DNA of 64,000 bases from Limimaricola sp964022235. GTDB taxonomy: Bacteria; Pseudomonadota; Alphaproteobacteria; Rhodobacterales; Rhodobacteraceae. Location of the stretch: assembly GCF_964022235.1 (NCBI RefSeq), contig NZ_CAXHZL010000004.1, positions 124,001-188,000 of the forward strand, given 5' to 3'. How positions within the stretch are numbered: the stretch's first letter is position 1; every line of letters starts with the position of its first letter. The notes under the pieces were generated by a model. That model had not been told where the DNA came from. It made no database searches and was given only the letters and a program-made list of their open reading frames with translations. The position numbers and the translations under genes were made by a program. This document shows, in pieces, positions 14,892 through 24,013 of the stretch.

Positions 14892-16826
14892 ATGGATGTC
14901 TTTACCCGCTACGCCGAAAGTTATGCGAGCTCCCGCATCGAGGAGCTGACGCTGCAGGAATACCTGTTGCGATGTCGCGAGGATCCCTTGGTGCGCGCGA
15001 CAGCCGCAGAGCGGATGATGCGCGCCATAGGCGAGCCGGAACTGGTCGACACCAGCCACGACCAGCGGTTGGGTCGGATCTTCTTCAACCGCACCGTAAA
15101 GATCTACCGCGCCTTCGAGAGCCTCTATGGCAACGAGGAGGTGGTCGAGCGGATCGTCGGGTTCTTCCGCCATGCGAGCCAGGGGCTCGAGGAACGCAAG
15201 CAGATCCTCTACCTTCTCGGCCCCGTGGGCGGCGGCAAATCGACCATCGCCGAAATCCTCAAGGCGCTGATGGAGAAGGAGCCGATCCACGTCCTCAAGG
15301 CAGGCGATCAGATCAGCCCGGTCTACGAGAGTCCCTTGGGCCTGTTCGACCGCGAGCGATTCGGCGAGCTGCTGGAGGACAAGTACAACATCCCGCGTCG
15401 CCTGCTCACCGGGCTGATCAGCCCATGGGCGGTGAAGCGGCTCGAGGAGTTCGGCGGCGACATCTCCAAGTTCTCGGTGGTGCGCATGCAGCCCTCGCGG
15501 CTGCGTCAGATCGGCATCACCAAGACCGAGCCGGGCGATGAGAACAACCAGGACGTCTCGGCGCTGGTCGGCAAGCTCGACATCCGCAAGCTCGAACACA
15601 TGGGGCAGGACGATCCCGACGCCTACAGCTATTCGGGCGGGCTTAACCGCACCACGCAGGGGCTTTTGGAATTCGTCGAGATGTTCAAGGCGCCGATCAA
15701 GGTGCTGCACCCGCTTTTGACCGCGACGCAGGAGGGCAGCTACACCGGCACCGAGAACATCGGCGCGATGCCCTATCAGGGTCTGATCATCGCCCACTCG
15801 AACGAGGCCGAGTGGCGCCAGTTCAAGGGCAACCGCAACAACGAGGCCTTCCTCGACCGGATCTCGGTGGTGAAGATCCCCTATTGCCTGCGCGCCACCG
15901 AAGAGGCGCGGATCTACGACAAGCTTTTGCGCGAGAGCTCGCTCGGGCAGGCGCCCTGCGCGCCCGAGACGCTGCCCATCCTCGCCCGGTTCTCGGTGCT
16001 CACGCGGCTTCAGGATCACGAGAACTCGACGCTCTATTCCAAGCTGCGCACCTATGATGGCGAAACGCTCAAGCACACCGACCCCAAGGCCCGCAGTTTG
16101 CAGGAATACCGCGACGCGGCGGGCGGCGACGAGGGCATGACCGGCGTATCGACCCGATTTGCCTTCAAGGTGCTGGCCGAGACGATCAACCATGACGTCG
16201 ACGAGGTCGGCGCCGATCCGGTACACCTGATGTATGTGCTCGAACAGGCGGTGCGGCGCGAGCAGTTCGCTGAGGAGACCGAGGCGCGCTACCTCGACTT
16301 TCTCAAGAGCGATCTGGCGCCGCGTTATGCCGAATTCATCGGCGAGGAGATCCAGAAGGCCTATCTCGAAAGCTACTCCGACTACGGTCAGAACCTGTTC
16401 GATCGCTACATCGCCTATGCCGACGCCTGGATCGAGGATCAGGATTACAAGGATCCCGACACCGGGCAGATGTTCGACCGCGACGTGCTCGAGGCCGAGC
16501 TCGCCAAGATCGAAAAGCCCGCCGGCGTGTCGAACCCCAAGGACTTCCGCAACGAGGTGGTGAAGTTCGTGCTGCGCGCCCGCGCCGAAAACGAGGGGCG
16601 CAACCCCGACTGGCGTGGCTACGAGAAACTGCGCCGGGTGATCGAGAAGCGGATGTTCTCCCGTGTGGAGGATCTGCTCCCCGTGGTGAGCTTTGGCGCC
16701 AAGCGCGACAAGGACACCGACGCCAAGCACGCGGAGTTCGTCGAGCGGATGGGCGAGCGGGGCTATACGCCGCGTCAGGTCAGGAGGCTGGTGGAGTGGT
16801 ACATGCGGGTGAACAAGTCGGGCTAG
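14892..16826 (+). CDS. prkA: PrkA (YeaG) serine protein kinase
   Basis: The PrkA/YeaG family are AAA+-related cytoplasmic proteins with Ser/Thr kinase activity reported in some members, linked to stress and nutrient limitation. The 644-aa product, the same length as E. coli YeaG, has an N-terminal PrkA AAA domain with Walker A GPVGGGKST near residue 108, the segment NRTTQGLLEFVEMFKAPIKV, and a C-terminal PrkA domain (RRVIEKRMFSRVEDLLPVVSF). ATG 14892 is preferred over the upstream start at 14847 because it gives the family length and follows GAGAGAATGGG. First gene of an operon with yeaH (13-base gap) and spoVR. Confidence 0.96.
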   Translation: MDVFTRYAESYASSRIEELTLQEYLLRCREDPLVRATAAERMMRAIGEPELVDTSHDQRLGRIFFNRTVKIYRAFESLYGNEEVVERIVGFFRHASQGLEERKQILYLLGPVGGGKSTIAEILKALMEKEPIHVLKAGDQISPVYESPLGLFDRERFGELLEDKYNIPRRLLTGLISPWAVKRLEEFGGDISKFSVVRMQPSRLRQIGITKTEPGDENNQDVSALVGKLDIRKLEHMGQDDPDAYSYSGGLNRTTQGLLEFVEMFKAPIKVLHPLLTATQEGSYTGTENIGAMPYQGLIIAHSNEAEWRQFKGNRNNEAFLDRISVVKIPYCLRATEEARIYDKLLRESSLGQAPCAPETLPILARFSVLTRLQDHENSTLYSKLRTYDGETLKHTDPKARSLQEYRDAAGGDEGMTGVSTRFAFKVLAETINHDVDEVGADPVHLMYVLEQAVRREQFAEETEARYLDFLKSDLAPRYAEFIGEEIQKAYLESYSDYGQNLFDRYIAYADAWIEDQDYKDPDTGQMFDRDVLEAELAKIEKPAGVSNPKDFRNEVVKFVLRARAENEGRNPDWRGYEKLRRVIEKRMFSRVEDLLPVVSFGAKRDKDTDAKHAEFVERMGERGYTPRQVRRLVEWYMRVNKSG

Positions 16827-16839
16827 GGGGCGGACGGTC

Positions 16840-18156
16840 ATGACCCATTTCATCGACCGTCGTCTCAACCCCAAGGGCCGCAGCACCGGCAACCGCCGCC
16901 GCTTCATCGGCCGCATCAAGGCGCATGTCCGAGAGGCGGTGGACGCCAGCGTGCGCCAGCGCGGCATCACCGACATGGAGGCGGGAACCGAGGTCACCGT
17001 GCCGCGCGACAGCCTGTCGGAGCCTTCGTTCCGCCATGCTTCCAAAGGGGGTGTGCGCGAGGGTGTGCTGCCCGGCAACCGCAACTTTCGCGCGGGCGAC
17101 GAGATCGAGCGCCCGCCGCCGGGCGGTGGCGGGGCAGGGCGAAAGGGGGCGCCGGATGGCGAGGGTGAGGATGATTTCGTCTTTGCCCTGTCGCGCGACG
17201 AGTTTCTCGACATCTTCTTTGAGGATCTCGAACTGCCCGATCTGATCAAACGCAGCCTTACGGGAAGCTCGGTCGCGCGGCCGCGGCGCGCCGGGCTGTC
17301 GGTCACAGGCTCGCCCGCCAATCTCAACGTCGGGCGCACCATGCGCCGTGCCATGGGCCGCCGCATCGCGCTGCGCCGCCCCTCCGACGCGGTGCTCGAC
17401 GAGTTGCGCGAAAGGCTCTTCGCGCTCGAGGCGGTGTTCGAGCCCGACGCGGTCCAGCGCGCCGAGATCATCCGGCTTCAAGCCGAGATCGAGGCCGCGA
17501 CCGCGCATCGCAAGCGCGTGCCCTATCTCGACCCGCTGGATCTGCGCTACAGCCATTTCGAGCCGCAGCCCGAGCCACGTGCGCAGGCCGTCATGTTCTG
17601 TCTGATGGATGTGTCGGCTTCCATGGGCGCGCGCGAGAAGGACCTCGCGAAGCGGTTCTTCGTGCTGCTGCACCTGTTTCTGACACGGCGCTACGACACG
17701 GTGGACCTCGTGTTCATCCGTCACACGCATCTTGCCGCCGAGGTCGATGAACAGACCTTCTTTCATTCGCGCGAAAGCGGCGGCACCATGGTTTCGACCG
17801 CGCTGGCGGAGATGCACCGCGTACAGTCCGAGCGCTACCCGGCGTCGGAGTGGAACATCTATGCCGCCCAAGCCTCCGATGGCGACAACTACCAAGGCGA
17901 TAGCCGCGATTGCCAAATCTGGCTCGAAAGTGAGCTTTTGAAGATCTGCCAACACTTTGCCTATGTCGAGATCATCGGCGAGGCCGAGGCACGCATCCTG
18001 CGCGATGCGGCGCGGGGCACCGAGCTTTGGATGGCCTACCGCGAGGTGGCCGATCGCTGGCCCAACTTCGCGATGCGGCGCGTCGCGGGCGCGGCCGATA
18101 TCTACCCCGTGTTTCGCGATCTCTTCGCGCGTCGATCGGAGGCCGCCCATGGCTGA
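16840..18156 (+). CDS. yeaH: YeaH/YhbH family protein (DUF444)
   Basis: A 438-aa protein of the DUF444/UPF0229 family. It begins FIDRRLNPKGRSTGNRRRFI, contains the family stretch DEFLDIFFEDLELPDLIKRS, and in its second half has a von Willebrand factor A-like core (VMFCLMDVSASMG, a MIDAS-type DxSxS motif) and FHSRESGGTMVSTAL. Family members act with PrkA and SpoVR in E. coli (YeaG-YeaH-YcgB), and the order here is the same. Gap to prkA is 13 bases and the stop overlaps the spoVR start by eight bases, so one operon. The biochemical function is not established; regulated protein interaction through the VWA-like domain is an inference. Confidence 0.94.
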   Translation: MTHFIDRRLNPKGRSTGNRRRFIGRIKAHVREAVDASVRQRGITDMEAGTEVTVPRDSLSEPSFRHASKGGVREGVLPGNRNFRAGDEIERPPPGGGGAGRKGAPDGEGEDDFVFALSRDEFLDIFFEDLELPDLIKRSLTGSSVARPRRAGLSVTGSPANLNVGRTMRRAMGRRIALRRPSDAVLDELRERLFALEAVFEPDAVQRAEIIRLQAEIEAATAHRKRVPYLDPLDLRYSHFEPQPEPRAQAVMFCLMDVSASMGAREKDLAKRFFVLLHLFLTRRYDTVDLVFIRHTHLAAEVDEQTFFHSRESGGTMVSTALAEMHRVQSERYPASEWNIYAAQASDGDNYQGDSRDCQIWLESELLKICQHFAYVEIIGEAEARILRDAARGTELWMAYREVADRWPNFAMRRVAGAADIYPVFRDLFARRSEAAHG

Positions 18157-19624
18157 GCTACTGTTCGACGGACCGGATTGGAACTTTGACACGCTGCGCC
18201 GCACCACCGAGGCGATCGAGCAGATCGCGCGCGAGGATCTCGGGCTCGACGTCTATCCCAACCAGATCGAAATCATCTCGACCGAACAGATGCTCGACGC
18301 CTATTCCTCGACCGGCATGCCGTTGATGTATCGCCACTGGTCCTTCGGCAAGCAGTTCATCCACCACGAGCGGCTCTACTCCAAGGGCGCCCAGGGCCTG
18401 GCCTATGAGATCGTCATAAACTCCGACCCCTGCATCTGTTACTGCCTCGAAGAGAACACCATGCCGATGCAGGCGCTGGTGATCGCCCACGCCGCCTTTG
18501 GCCACAATCATTTCTTCAAATCCAACCACCTGTTTCGGCAATGGACCGATCCGCGCGGCATCCTCGACTACCTCGACTACGCCCGCAATTTCCTGAGCCA
18601 GTGCGAAGAACGCCACGGGCCGGGGCAGGTCGAGCACACGCTCGATGCGGCGCATGCGCTGATGAGCGCGAGCGTGTTTCGCCACCGCCGCCCGGCGCAA
18701 CCGTCGCTGCGCGCCGAGGCCGAGCGTGCCGAAAAGCGCATCGAGGACGACGAGCGCGCCGCGCATTACCTCTGGAGCCGGATCGAGGCCGAGCAGCGAC
18801 CGCAGGATCACGAGAGCGAGGCCGTGGCGCGGCGCCGCGCGCTGGGCCTGCCGGAAGAAAACCTGATCTACTTTCTAGAACGCCACAGCCCGATACTCGA
18901 ACCTTGGCAGCGGCAGGTTCTGCGCATCGTGCGCAACCTCGCGCAGTATTTCTATCCGCAGCGCCAGACGCAGGTGATGAACGAAGGCTGCGCCTGTTTC
19001 GTGCATTTTTACATCCTGAACAAGCTGCACGAACAGGGCCGGATCGGCGACGGCGCGATGCTCGAGATCCTGCACAGCCATTCCAGCGTGCTGTTCCAGC
19101 CCGGCTACGACCACCCGGGCTATTCGGGCATCAACCCCTACGCGCTGGGCTTTGCGATGATGCGCGACGTGCAGCGCATCTGCGAGGCCCCCACGCAAGA
19201 GGATCGCGACTGGTTTCCCGCCATCGCCGGGGCGCGCGACTGGCGCGGCGTGCTGAAGGACGCTTGGGCCAACTACCGCGACGAAAGCTTCATCCAGCAG
19301 TTCCTGAGCCCCAAGGTGATGCGCGACCTGAGGCTGTTCAGTCTGCGCGACGCCGAGACCGAGGAAACCATGAAGGTCACGGCGATCCATGACGCGAGCG
19401 GGTACCACGCACTGCGCGACACGCTGGCGCGCAGCTATGACCTGTCGAACCGCGCGCCGGACATCGAGGTGCTCGACGCCGATCTGGCAGGCGACCGCAC
19501 GCTGCGGCTGCGCCACACCTTGCGCAACGAGGTGCCGCTCAACGCACGCGACCGCGAGGCGACGCTGGCCTGCCTGCGCGATCTATGGGGCTACGGGGTC
19601 GAGATCGAAGAGGCGGCAAGTTGA
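18149..19624 (+). CDS. SpoVR family protein (YcgB-like)
   Basis: A 491-aa SpoVR/YcgB family protein: GLDVYPNQIEIISTEQMLDA at the N-terminus, HWSFGKQFIHHERLYSKGAQ, GFGHNHFFKSNHLF-type His-rich region (here AAFGHNHFFKSNHLF), and MNEGCACFVHFYILNKLHEQ in the middle. The conserved His and Glu residues suggest metal binding, but the activity is unknown. In Bacillus SpoVR affects spore cortex; in proteobacteria it belongs to the PrkA-YeaH-SpoVR stress triad. ATG 18149 overlaps the end of yeaH, and the upstream part of the frame is a shadow. Last gene of the operon. Confidence 0.95.
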   Translation: MAELLFDGPDWNFDTLRRTTEAIEQIAREDLGLDVYPNQIEIISTEQMLDAYSSTGMPLMYRHWSFGKQFIHHERLYSKGAQGLAYEIVINSDPCICYCLEENTMPMQALVIAHAAFGHNHFFKSNHLFRQWTDPRGILDYLDYARNFLSQCEERHGPGQVEHTLDAAHALMSASVFRHRRPAQPSLRAEAERAEKRIEDDERAAHYLWSRIEAEQRPQDHESEAVARRRALGLPEENLIYFLERHSPILEPWQRQVLRIVRNLAQYFYPQRQTQVMNEGCACFVHFYILNKLHEQGRIGDGAMLEILHSHSSVLFQPGYDHPGYSGINPYALGFAMMRDVQRICEAPTQEDRDWFPAIAGARDWRGVLKDAWANYRDESFIQQFLSPKVMRDLRLFSLRDAETEETMKVTAIHDASGYHALRDTLARSYDLSNRAPDIEVLDADLAGDRTLRLRHTLRNEVPLNARDREATLACLRDLWGYGVEIEEAAS

Positions 19625-19637
19625 GAAAACTGGATGC

Positions 19638-19664
19638 TTCAAGCAAATATATTTTAAACTTGAA
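19638..19664. promoter_or_regulatory. Candidate operator of the anthranilate operon (MarR-type inverted repeat)
   Basis: Arms TTCAAG (19638-19643) and CTTGAA (19659-19664) with a 15-base AT-rich centre containing AAATATATTT. It lies 50 bases before the first gene of the catabolic operon, which encodes a MarR-family regulator as its third gene. MarR proteins typically bind such palindromes over promoters. The identity of the binding protein is inferred. Confidence 0.5.
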
Positions 19665-19713
19665 ATGAATCGGAACGCGTCCTAGCCTCGCTCCAACAGC
19701 TCGGGGAGGGGCC

Positions 19714-22008
19714 ATGAGGATCGCGTGCATCGGAGGGGGACCGGCCGGGCTCTACTTCGCCATATCGGCCAAGCTGCGCAATCCGGCCCATGAGGTCGTG
19801 GTGATCGAACGCAACCGCGCCGACGACACCTTTGGCTGGGGTGTGGTGCTGTCGGACGAGACCTTGGGCAATCTAGCGGCCAACGATCCGGTCTCTGCGG
19901 CGACGATCCGGGACCACTTTGCTTATTGGGACGACGTCGCGGTGGTCAAGGACGGCGCGCGTATCGTTTCGACCGGCCACGGCTTTTGCGGCATCGGGCG
20001 CAAGCGGCTGTTGCTGATCTTGCAGGAAAGGGCGCGCGCGCTGGGGGTCGAGCTGCGCTTCGAGACGGAAGTGGGGGCCGCGTCCGATTACGCCGCCGAC
20101 TACGATCTCGTGGTGGCCGCCGACGGGCTGAACTCGCGCACCCGCACCGAGTTCGAAGAGGTGTTCCGCCCCGAGATCGACCGACGGCTTTGCCATTTCA
20201 CATGGCTCGGCACGACCCAGACCTTCGCCGACGCCTTCACCTTCATCTTCGAGAAGACCCGACACGGCTGGGTCTGGGCGCATGCCTATCAATTCGAGCC
20301 GGGCACCGCGACCTTCATCGTCGAATGCGCACCCGAGACCTACCGCGCCTGGGGCTTCGACAAGATGAGCCAGGACGAGTCCATCGCTGTTTGCGAGGAG
20401 ATCTTCCGCGAGCATCTGGGCGGCCACGCGTTGATGACCAACGCGCGTCACATCCGTGGCTCGGCTTGGATCAACTTCCCTCGCGTGCTCTGCCAGCGTT
20501 GGTACGCGGGCAACATCGTGCTCTTGGGCGACGCCGCCGCCACCGCGCATTTCTCGATCGGGAGTGGCACCAAGCTCGCGCTCGAATCCGCGATCGCGCT
20601 GGCCGAGGAGATCACCCGCGCCCCCGATCTGGCCGCCGCGTTCGAGGCCTATGAGGAGGCGCGCCGCGTCGAGGTGCTGCGTCTGCAATCGGCGGCGCGC
20701 AACTCGATGGAGTGGTTCGAGGAGGTGGGCCGCTACCTCGATCTCGATCCGGTGCAGTTCAACTACTCGCTGCTCACCCGCAGCCAACGCATCAGCCACG
20801 AGAACCTGCGCCTGCGCGATCCCGATTGGCTCAAGGGGGCCGAGCGCTGGTTCCAGATCCAAGCCGGGTTGCCCGAGGACGCGCCCGTGCGCGCGCCGAT
20901 GTTCGCGCCTTACAGTCTGCGCGACATGGCGCTGAAGAACCGCGTCGTCGTCTCGCCCATGGCGCAGTACAAGGCCGTGGAGGGCGCGCCCACCGACTGG
21001 CACCTCGTGCATTTGGGCGAGCGGGCCAAGGGCGGCGCGGGGCTCGTCTATACCGAGATGACCTGCGTGTCGGCGCAGGGCCGGATCACGCCGGGCTGCC
21101 CCGGCCTCTATGCGCCCGAGCACGAGACGGCGTGGACCCGGATCACCGATTTCGTCCATGCGGAAACCGAGGCGAAGATCTGCTGCCAGATCGGCCATTC
21201 GGGGCGCAAGGGCTCAACCCAGCTTGGCTGGGAGGAGATGGATGCGCCGCTAAAAGCGGGCAACTGGGAGACCATCTCGGCCAGCCCGATCCCGTGGTCC
21301 GACAGCAACCCCGCGCCGCGCGAGATGACCCGCGCCGACATGGAGGAGGTGACGGCGCAGTTCGTGGCGGCCACCGAAATGGCCGAGCGCGCGGGCTTCG
21401 ACATGATCGAGCTGCACGCCGCGCATGGCTATCTCGTGTCGTCCTTCATCTCGCCTGTGTCGAACACGCGCTCGGATGAATATGGCGGTAGCCTCGAGAA
21501 CCGCCTGCGCTGGCCGCTCGAGGTGTTCCGCGCCATGCGGGCCGCGTGGCCCGAGGCCAAGCCGATGTCGGTGCGTATCTCGGCCAACGACTGGGTCGGA
21601 GAGCACGGCGTGACGCCCGACGACGCGGTCGAGATCGCGCGCGCCTTCTCGGAGGCCGGGGCCGATCTGATCGACGTTTCGGCGGGTCAGACGAGCATCG
21701 AGGCGCAGCCGGTCTATGGCCGCATGTTTCAGACGCCATTCTCGGATCGCATCCGCAACGAAGCAGGCATCGCCACCATGGCGGTGGGCAACATTTACGA
21801 GGCGGACCACGTGAATTCGATTTTAATGGCGGGGCGCGCCGATCTCGTGGCCATCGCCAGACCGCATCTGGCCGATCCCTATTGGACGTTGCATGCCGCC
21901 ACCCAGATCGGCGACCGGCACGAGGACTGGCCCGCGCCTTACCGCGCCGGGCGCGATCAGGCATGGCGGCTCGCCGATCGGGCCGATCAGATGGCGGGGC
22001 CGGTATGA
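19714..22008 (+). CDS. Bifunctional 2-aminobenzoyl-CoA (anthraniloyl-CoA) monooxygenase/reductase
   Basis: A 764-aa two-domain flavoprotein. Residues 1-370 form an FAD monooxygenase of the salicylate-hydroxylase type (GGGPAGLYFA dinucleotide motif at residue 7, DAAATAHFSIGSGTKLALES late FAD motif). Residues from about 395 form an Old Yellow Enzyme-like TIM barrel (FAPYSLRDMALKNRVVVSPM; ELHAAHGYLVSSFISP). This fusion is characteristic of 2-aminobenzoyl-CoA monooxygenase/reductase, known from Azoarcus evansii, which hydroxylates and then reduces the activated ring with NADH and O2; databases often call it bifunctional salicylyl-CoA 5-hydroxylase. First gene of the operon, overlapping the SDR gene by four bases. 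Confidence 0.9.
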   Translation: MRIACIGGGPAGLYFAISAKLRNPAHEVVVIERNRADDTFGWGVVLSDETLGNLAANDPVSAATIRDHFAYWDDVAVVKDGARIVSTGHGFCGIGRKRLLLILQERARALGVELRFETEVGAASDYAADYDLVVAADGLNSRTRTEFEEVFRPEIDRRLCHFTWLGTTQTFADAFTFIFEKTRHGWVWAHAYQFEPGTATFIVECAPETYRAWGFDKMSQDESIAVCEEIFREHLGGHALMTNARHIRGSAWINFPRVLCQRWYAGNIVLLGDAAATAHFSIGSGTKLALESAIALAEEITRAPDLAAAFEAYEEARRVEVLRLQSAARNSMEWFEEVGRYLDLDPVQFNYSLLTRSQRISHENLRLRDPDWLKGAERWFQIQAGLPEDAPVRAPMFAPYSLRDMALKNRVVVSPMAQYKAVEGAPTDWHLVHLGERAKGGAGLVYTEMTCVSAQGRITPGCPGLYAPEHETAWTRITDFVHAETEAKICCQIGHSGRKGSTQLGWEEMDAPLKAGNWETISASPIPWSDSNPAPREMTRADMEEVTAQFVAATEMAERAGFDMIELHAAHGYLVSSFISPVSNTRSDEYGGSLENRLRWPLEVFRAMRAAWPEAKPMSVRISANDWVGEHGVTPDDAVEIARAFSEAGADLIDVSAGQTSIEAQPVYGRMFQTPFSDRIRNEAGIATMAVGNIYEADHVNSILMAGRADLVAIARPHLADPYWTLHAATQIGDRHEDWPAPYRAGRDQAWRLADRADQMAGPV

Positions 22009-22766
22009 TGAGACTGCAAGGACACCATGCGCTGGTCACCGGCGGCGGCACCGGGGTGGGGGCGGCGATCGCTCGCGCCCTGACCGCCGAAGGAGCGAGC
22101 GTCACGATCACCGGACGGCGCGAGGCGCCGCTTCGAGAGACCGCCGAGGGGCAGGCGGCGATGGGCTGGGTCACGGGGGATGTCACACAAGCGGCCGAGA
22201 TGAGCCGCGTCGTGGCGCAGGCGGCGCAAGACCGCGGCCCCGTGACCCTTGCCATCGCGAACGCAGGCGCGGCGGACAGCAAGCCTTTCGCCAAGATGAC
22301 GCCCGACGACCTCGACGCGATGCTGCGCGTCAACCTGCATGGCGTGTTCAACCTGTGGCATGCGGTGCTGCCGGCGATGCGCGAGGCGGGCCGAGGCCGG
22401 CTCATCGCCGTCGCCTCAACCGCCGGGCTCAAAGGGTACTCTTACGTCTCGGGATATGTCGCGGCCAAGCACGCGGTGGTGGGTTTGACCCGTTCGGTGG
22501 CGCTCGAGCTGGCCCGCACGAAGATCACCGTCAATGCGATCTGCCCCGGTTTTGCCGAAACGCCGATGCTCGAGGAAAGCATCGAAAACATCATGGCCAA
22601 GACCGGACGGTCCCGCGAGGAGGCGGCAAAAGCGCTGGCCTCCGGCAACCCGCAGGGCCGCTTCGTGCAGCCCGAGGAGGTCGCCGACGCGGTGCTCTGG
22701 CTGGCGGGCGAGGGGGCGAGCGCGGTGACCGGTCAGGCGATTTCCGTCTCGGGGGGCGAGGTATGA
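22005..22766 (+). CDS. SDR family NAD(P)-dependent oxidoreductase
   Basis: A 253-aa classical short-chain dehydrogenase/reductase: cofactor motif TGGGTGVGAAIA near residue 12, NAG (ANAGAAD), catalytic Ser in VASTAG and the YxxxK motif in GYVAAKH, then the usual NAICPGF segment. Cytosolic. By position it is the likely 3-hydroxyacyl-CoA dehydrogenase of the alicyclic CoA intermediates formed by the upstream enzyme; that substrate is inferred. ATG 22005 overlaps the previous stop (ATGATG, so 22008 is the alternative start). The stop overlaps the MarR gene start. Confidence 0.9.
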   Translation: MMRLQGHHALVTGGGTGVGAAIARALTAEGASVTITGRREAPLRETAEGQAAMGWVTGDVTQAAEMSRVVAQAAQDRGPVTLAIANAGAADSKPFAKMTPDDLDAMLRVNLHGVFNLWHAVLPAMREAGRGRLIAVASTAGLKGYSYVSGYVAAKHAVVGLTRSVALELARTKITVNAICPGFAETPMLEESIENIMAKTGRSREEAAKALASGNPQGRFVQPEEVADAVLWLAGEGASAVTGQAISVSGGEV

Positions 22767-23224
22767 GCATGGAAGTGCAGGCGAAGATGGGCAAGACGCG
22801 GCTGCGGCTCTGGTTGAAGCTCCTGAAGACCTCCAATGCTGTGGAAAACGCGCTGCGTGACCGGCTGCGCACCGAATTCGGCACCACCTTGCCGCGCTTT
22901 GACGTGATGGCGGCGCTGGCGCGCAGCCCCGAGGGGCTCAAGATGTCTGAGCTGTCGCGGCGGCTGCGGGTGTCGAACGGCAACGTCACCGGCATCGTCG
23001 ACCGGCTCGAAGTCGAGGGTCACGCCGAACGCCACGCCGTGGAAGGCGACCGCCGCGCCATGGAGGTGCGGCTGACCCGCAAGGGGCGCGGCCACTTCGA
23101 CAAGCTGGCGGCGGCGCATGAGGAATGGGTGAACGAGCTGATGGGGGCGATCCCCGAGGCCGAGGCGGCGCGGATCATGGACGATCTTGATCATGTCGCC
23201 CACGATCTGGAGACAAAACGATGA
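22763..23224 (+). CDS. MarR family transcriptional regulator
   Basis: A 153-aa winged-helix regulator. The recognition region reads LKMSELSRRLRVSNGNVTGI with the wing VDRLEVEGHAERHAVEGDRR, the MarR pattern. MarR proteins are dimeric repressors often released by CoA thioesters or phenolic ligands, and this one sits inside the operon for an aromatic-acid CoA pathway, as in benzoate and coumarate systems. It overlaps both neighbours by four bases. Candidate operator: inverted repeat at 19638-19664. Ligand is inferred to be an aminobenzoyl-CoA-like thioester. Confidence 0.92.
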   Translation: MSMEVQAKMGKTRLRLWLKLLKTSNAVENALRDRLRTEFGTTLPRFDVMAALARSPEGLKMSELSRRLRVSNGNVTGIVDRLEVEGHAERHAVEGDRRAMEVRLTRKGRGHFDKLAAAHEEWVNELMGAIPEAEAARIMDDLDHVAHDLETKR

Positions 23225-24012
23225 GCGCGCATTTCAGGATGGAGCGCGAAGGCGCGGTCGCCGTGGTCCGGCTCGACCGCCCCGAGCGCAAGAACCCCTT
23301 CACCTTTCAGAGCTACGCTGCGCTGCGCGACTGGTTTCGTGACCTCGTCGAGGACGAGGAGATCCACGCCGTCGTCATCGCTCCCAACGGCGGCAACTTC
23401 AGCTCCGGCGGTGATGTCGAGGATATCATCGGCCCTCTGACCGAGCTCGACATGAAGGGACTCTTGGGCTTCACCCGCATGACCGGCGATCTCGTGAAGG
23501 CGATGCTGAACTGCGGCAAGCCGATCATCGCCGCCGTGGACGGCGTGGCGGTTGGCGCAGGCGCGATCCTCGCCATGGCCTCGGACATCCGGCTTGCCAC
23601 GCCCGAGGCCAAAACCGCCTTCCTGTTCAACCGCGTCGGGCTGGCGGGCTGCGACATGGGCGCTTGCGCGATGCTGCCCCGGATCATCGGGCAGGGGCGC
23701 GCGGCGGAGCTGCTCTATACGGGGCGGGTGATGAGCGCCGATGAGGGCGAACGCTGGGGCTTTTACAACCGTGTCGTCGGCGCGCACGAGTTGGAGGCCG
23801 AGGCGATGAAGCTGGCCGCCCGCATCGCCGCCGGCCCGCGTTTTGCCAACATGATGACCAAGACCATGCTCTTGCAGGAGTGGGACATGGGGCTGGAGCG
23901 CGCGATAGAGGCCGAGGCGCAGGCGCAGGCGATCTGCATGCAGACCGAGGATTTCCGCCGCGCCTACCGCGCCTTCATGGCCCGCGAAAAACCCGTTTTC
24001 GAGGGGGACTGA
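23221..24012 (+). CDS. Enoyl-CoA hydratase family protein
   Basis: A 263-aa crotonase-fold protein. The oxyanion-hole segments are visible: FSSGGDVEDII near residue 61 and KPIIAAVDGVAVGAGAILAM near 102. In the 2-aminobenzoyl-CoA pathway a crotonase-family enzyme hydrates or opens the ring after reduction, and that is the likely role here. It overlaps the MarR gene by four bases and is followed after one base by the acyl-CoA dehydrogenase gene. The second catalytic Glu of classical hydratases (replaced here around LAGCDMGACAML) is not obvious, so the reaction may not be a simple hydration. Confidence 0.88.
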   Translation: MSAHFRMEREGAVAVVRLDRPERKNPFTFQSYAALRDWFRDLVEDEEIHAVVIAPNGGNFSSGGDVEDIIGPLTELDMKGLLGFTRMTGDLVKAMLNCGKPIIAAVDGVAVGAGAILAMASDIRLATPEAKTAFLFNRVGLAGCDMGACAMLPRIIGQGRAAELLYTGRVMSADEGERWGFYNRVVGAHELEAEAMKLAARIAAGPRFANMMTKTMLLQEWDMGLERAIEAEAQAQAICMQTEDFRRAYRAFMAREKPVFEGD

Positions 24013-24013
24013 C

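Noticed and set aside
14739..17471. Very long minus-strand frame opposite prkA and yeaH.
   Set aside because: It is the antisense of well-supported genes in a high-GC genome, with no start signal or matching domain.
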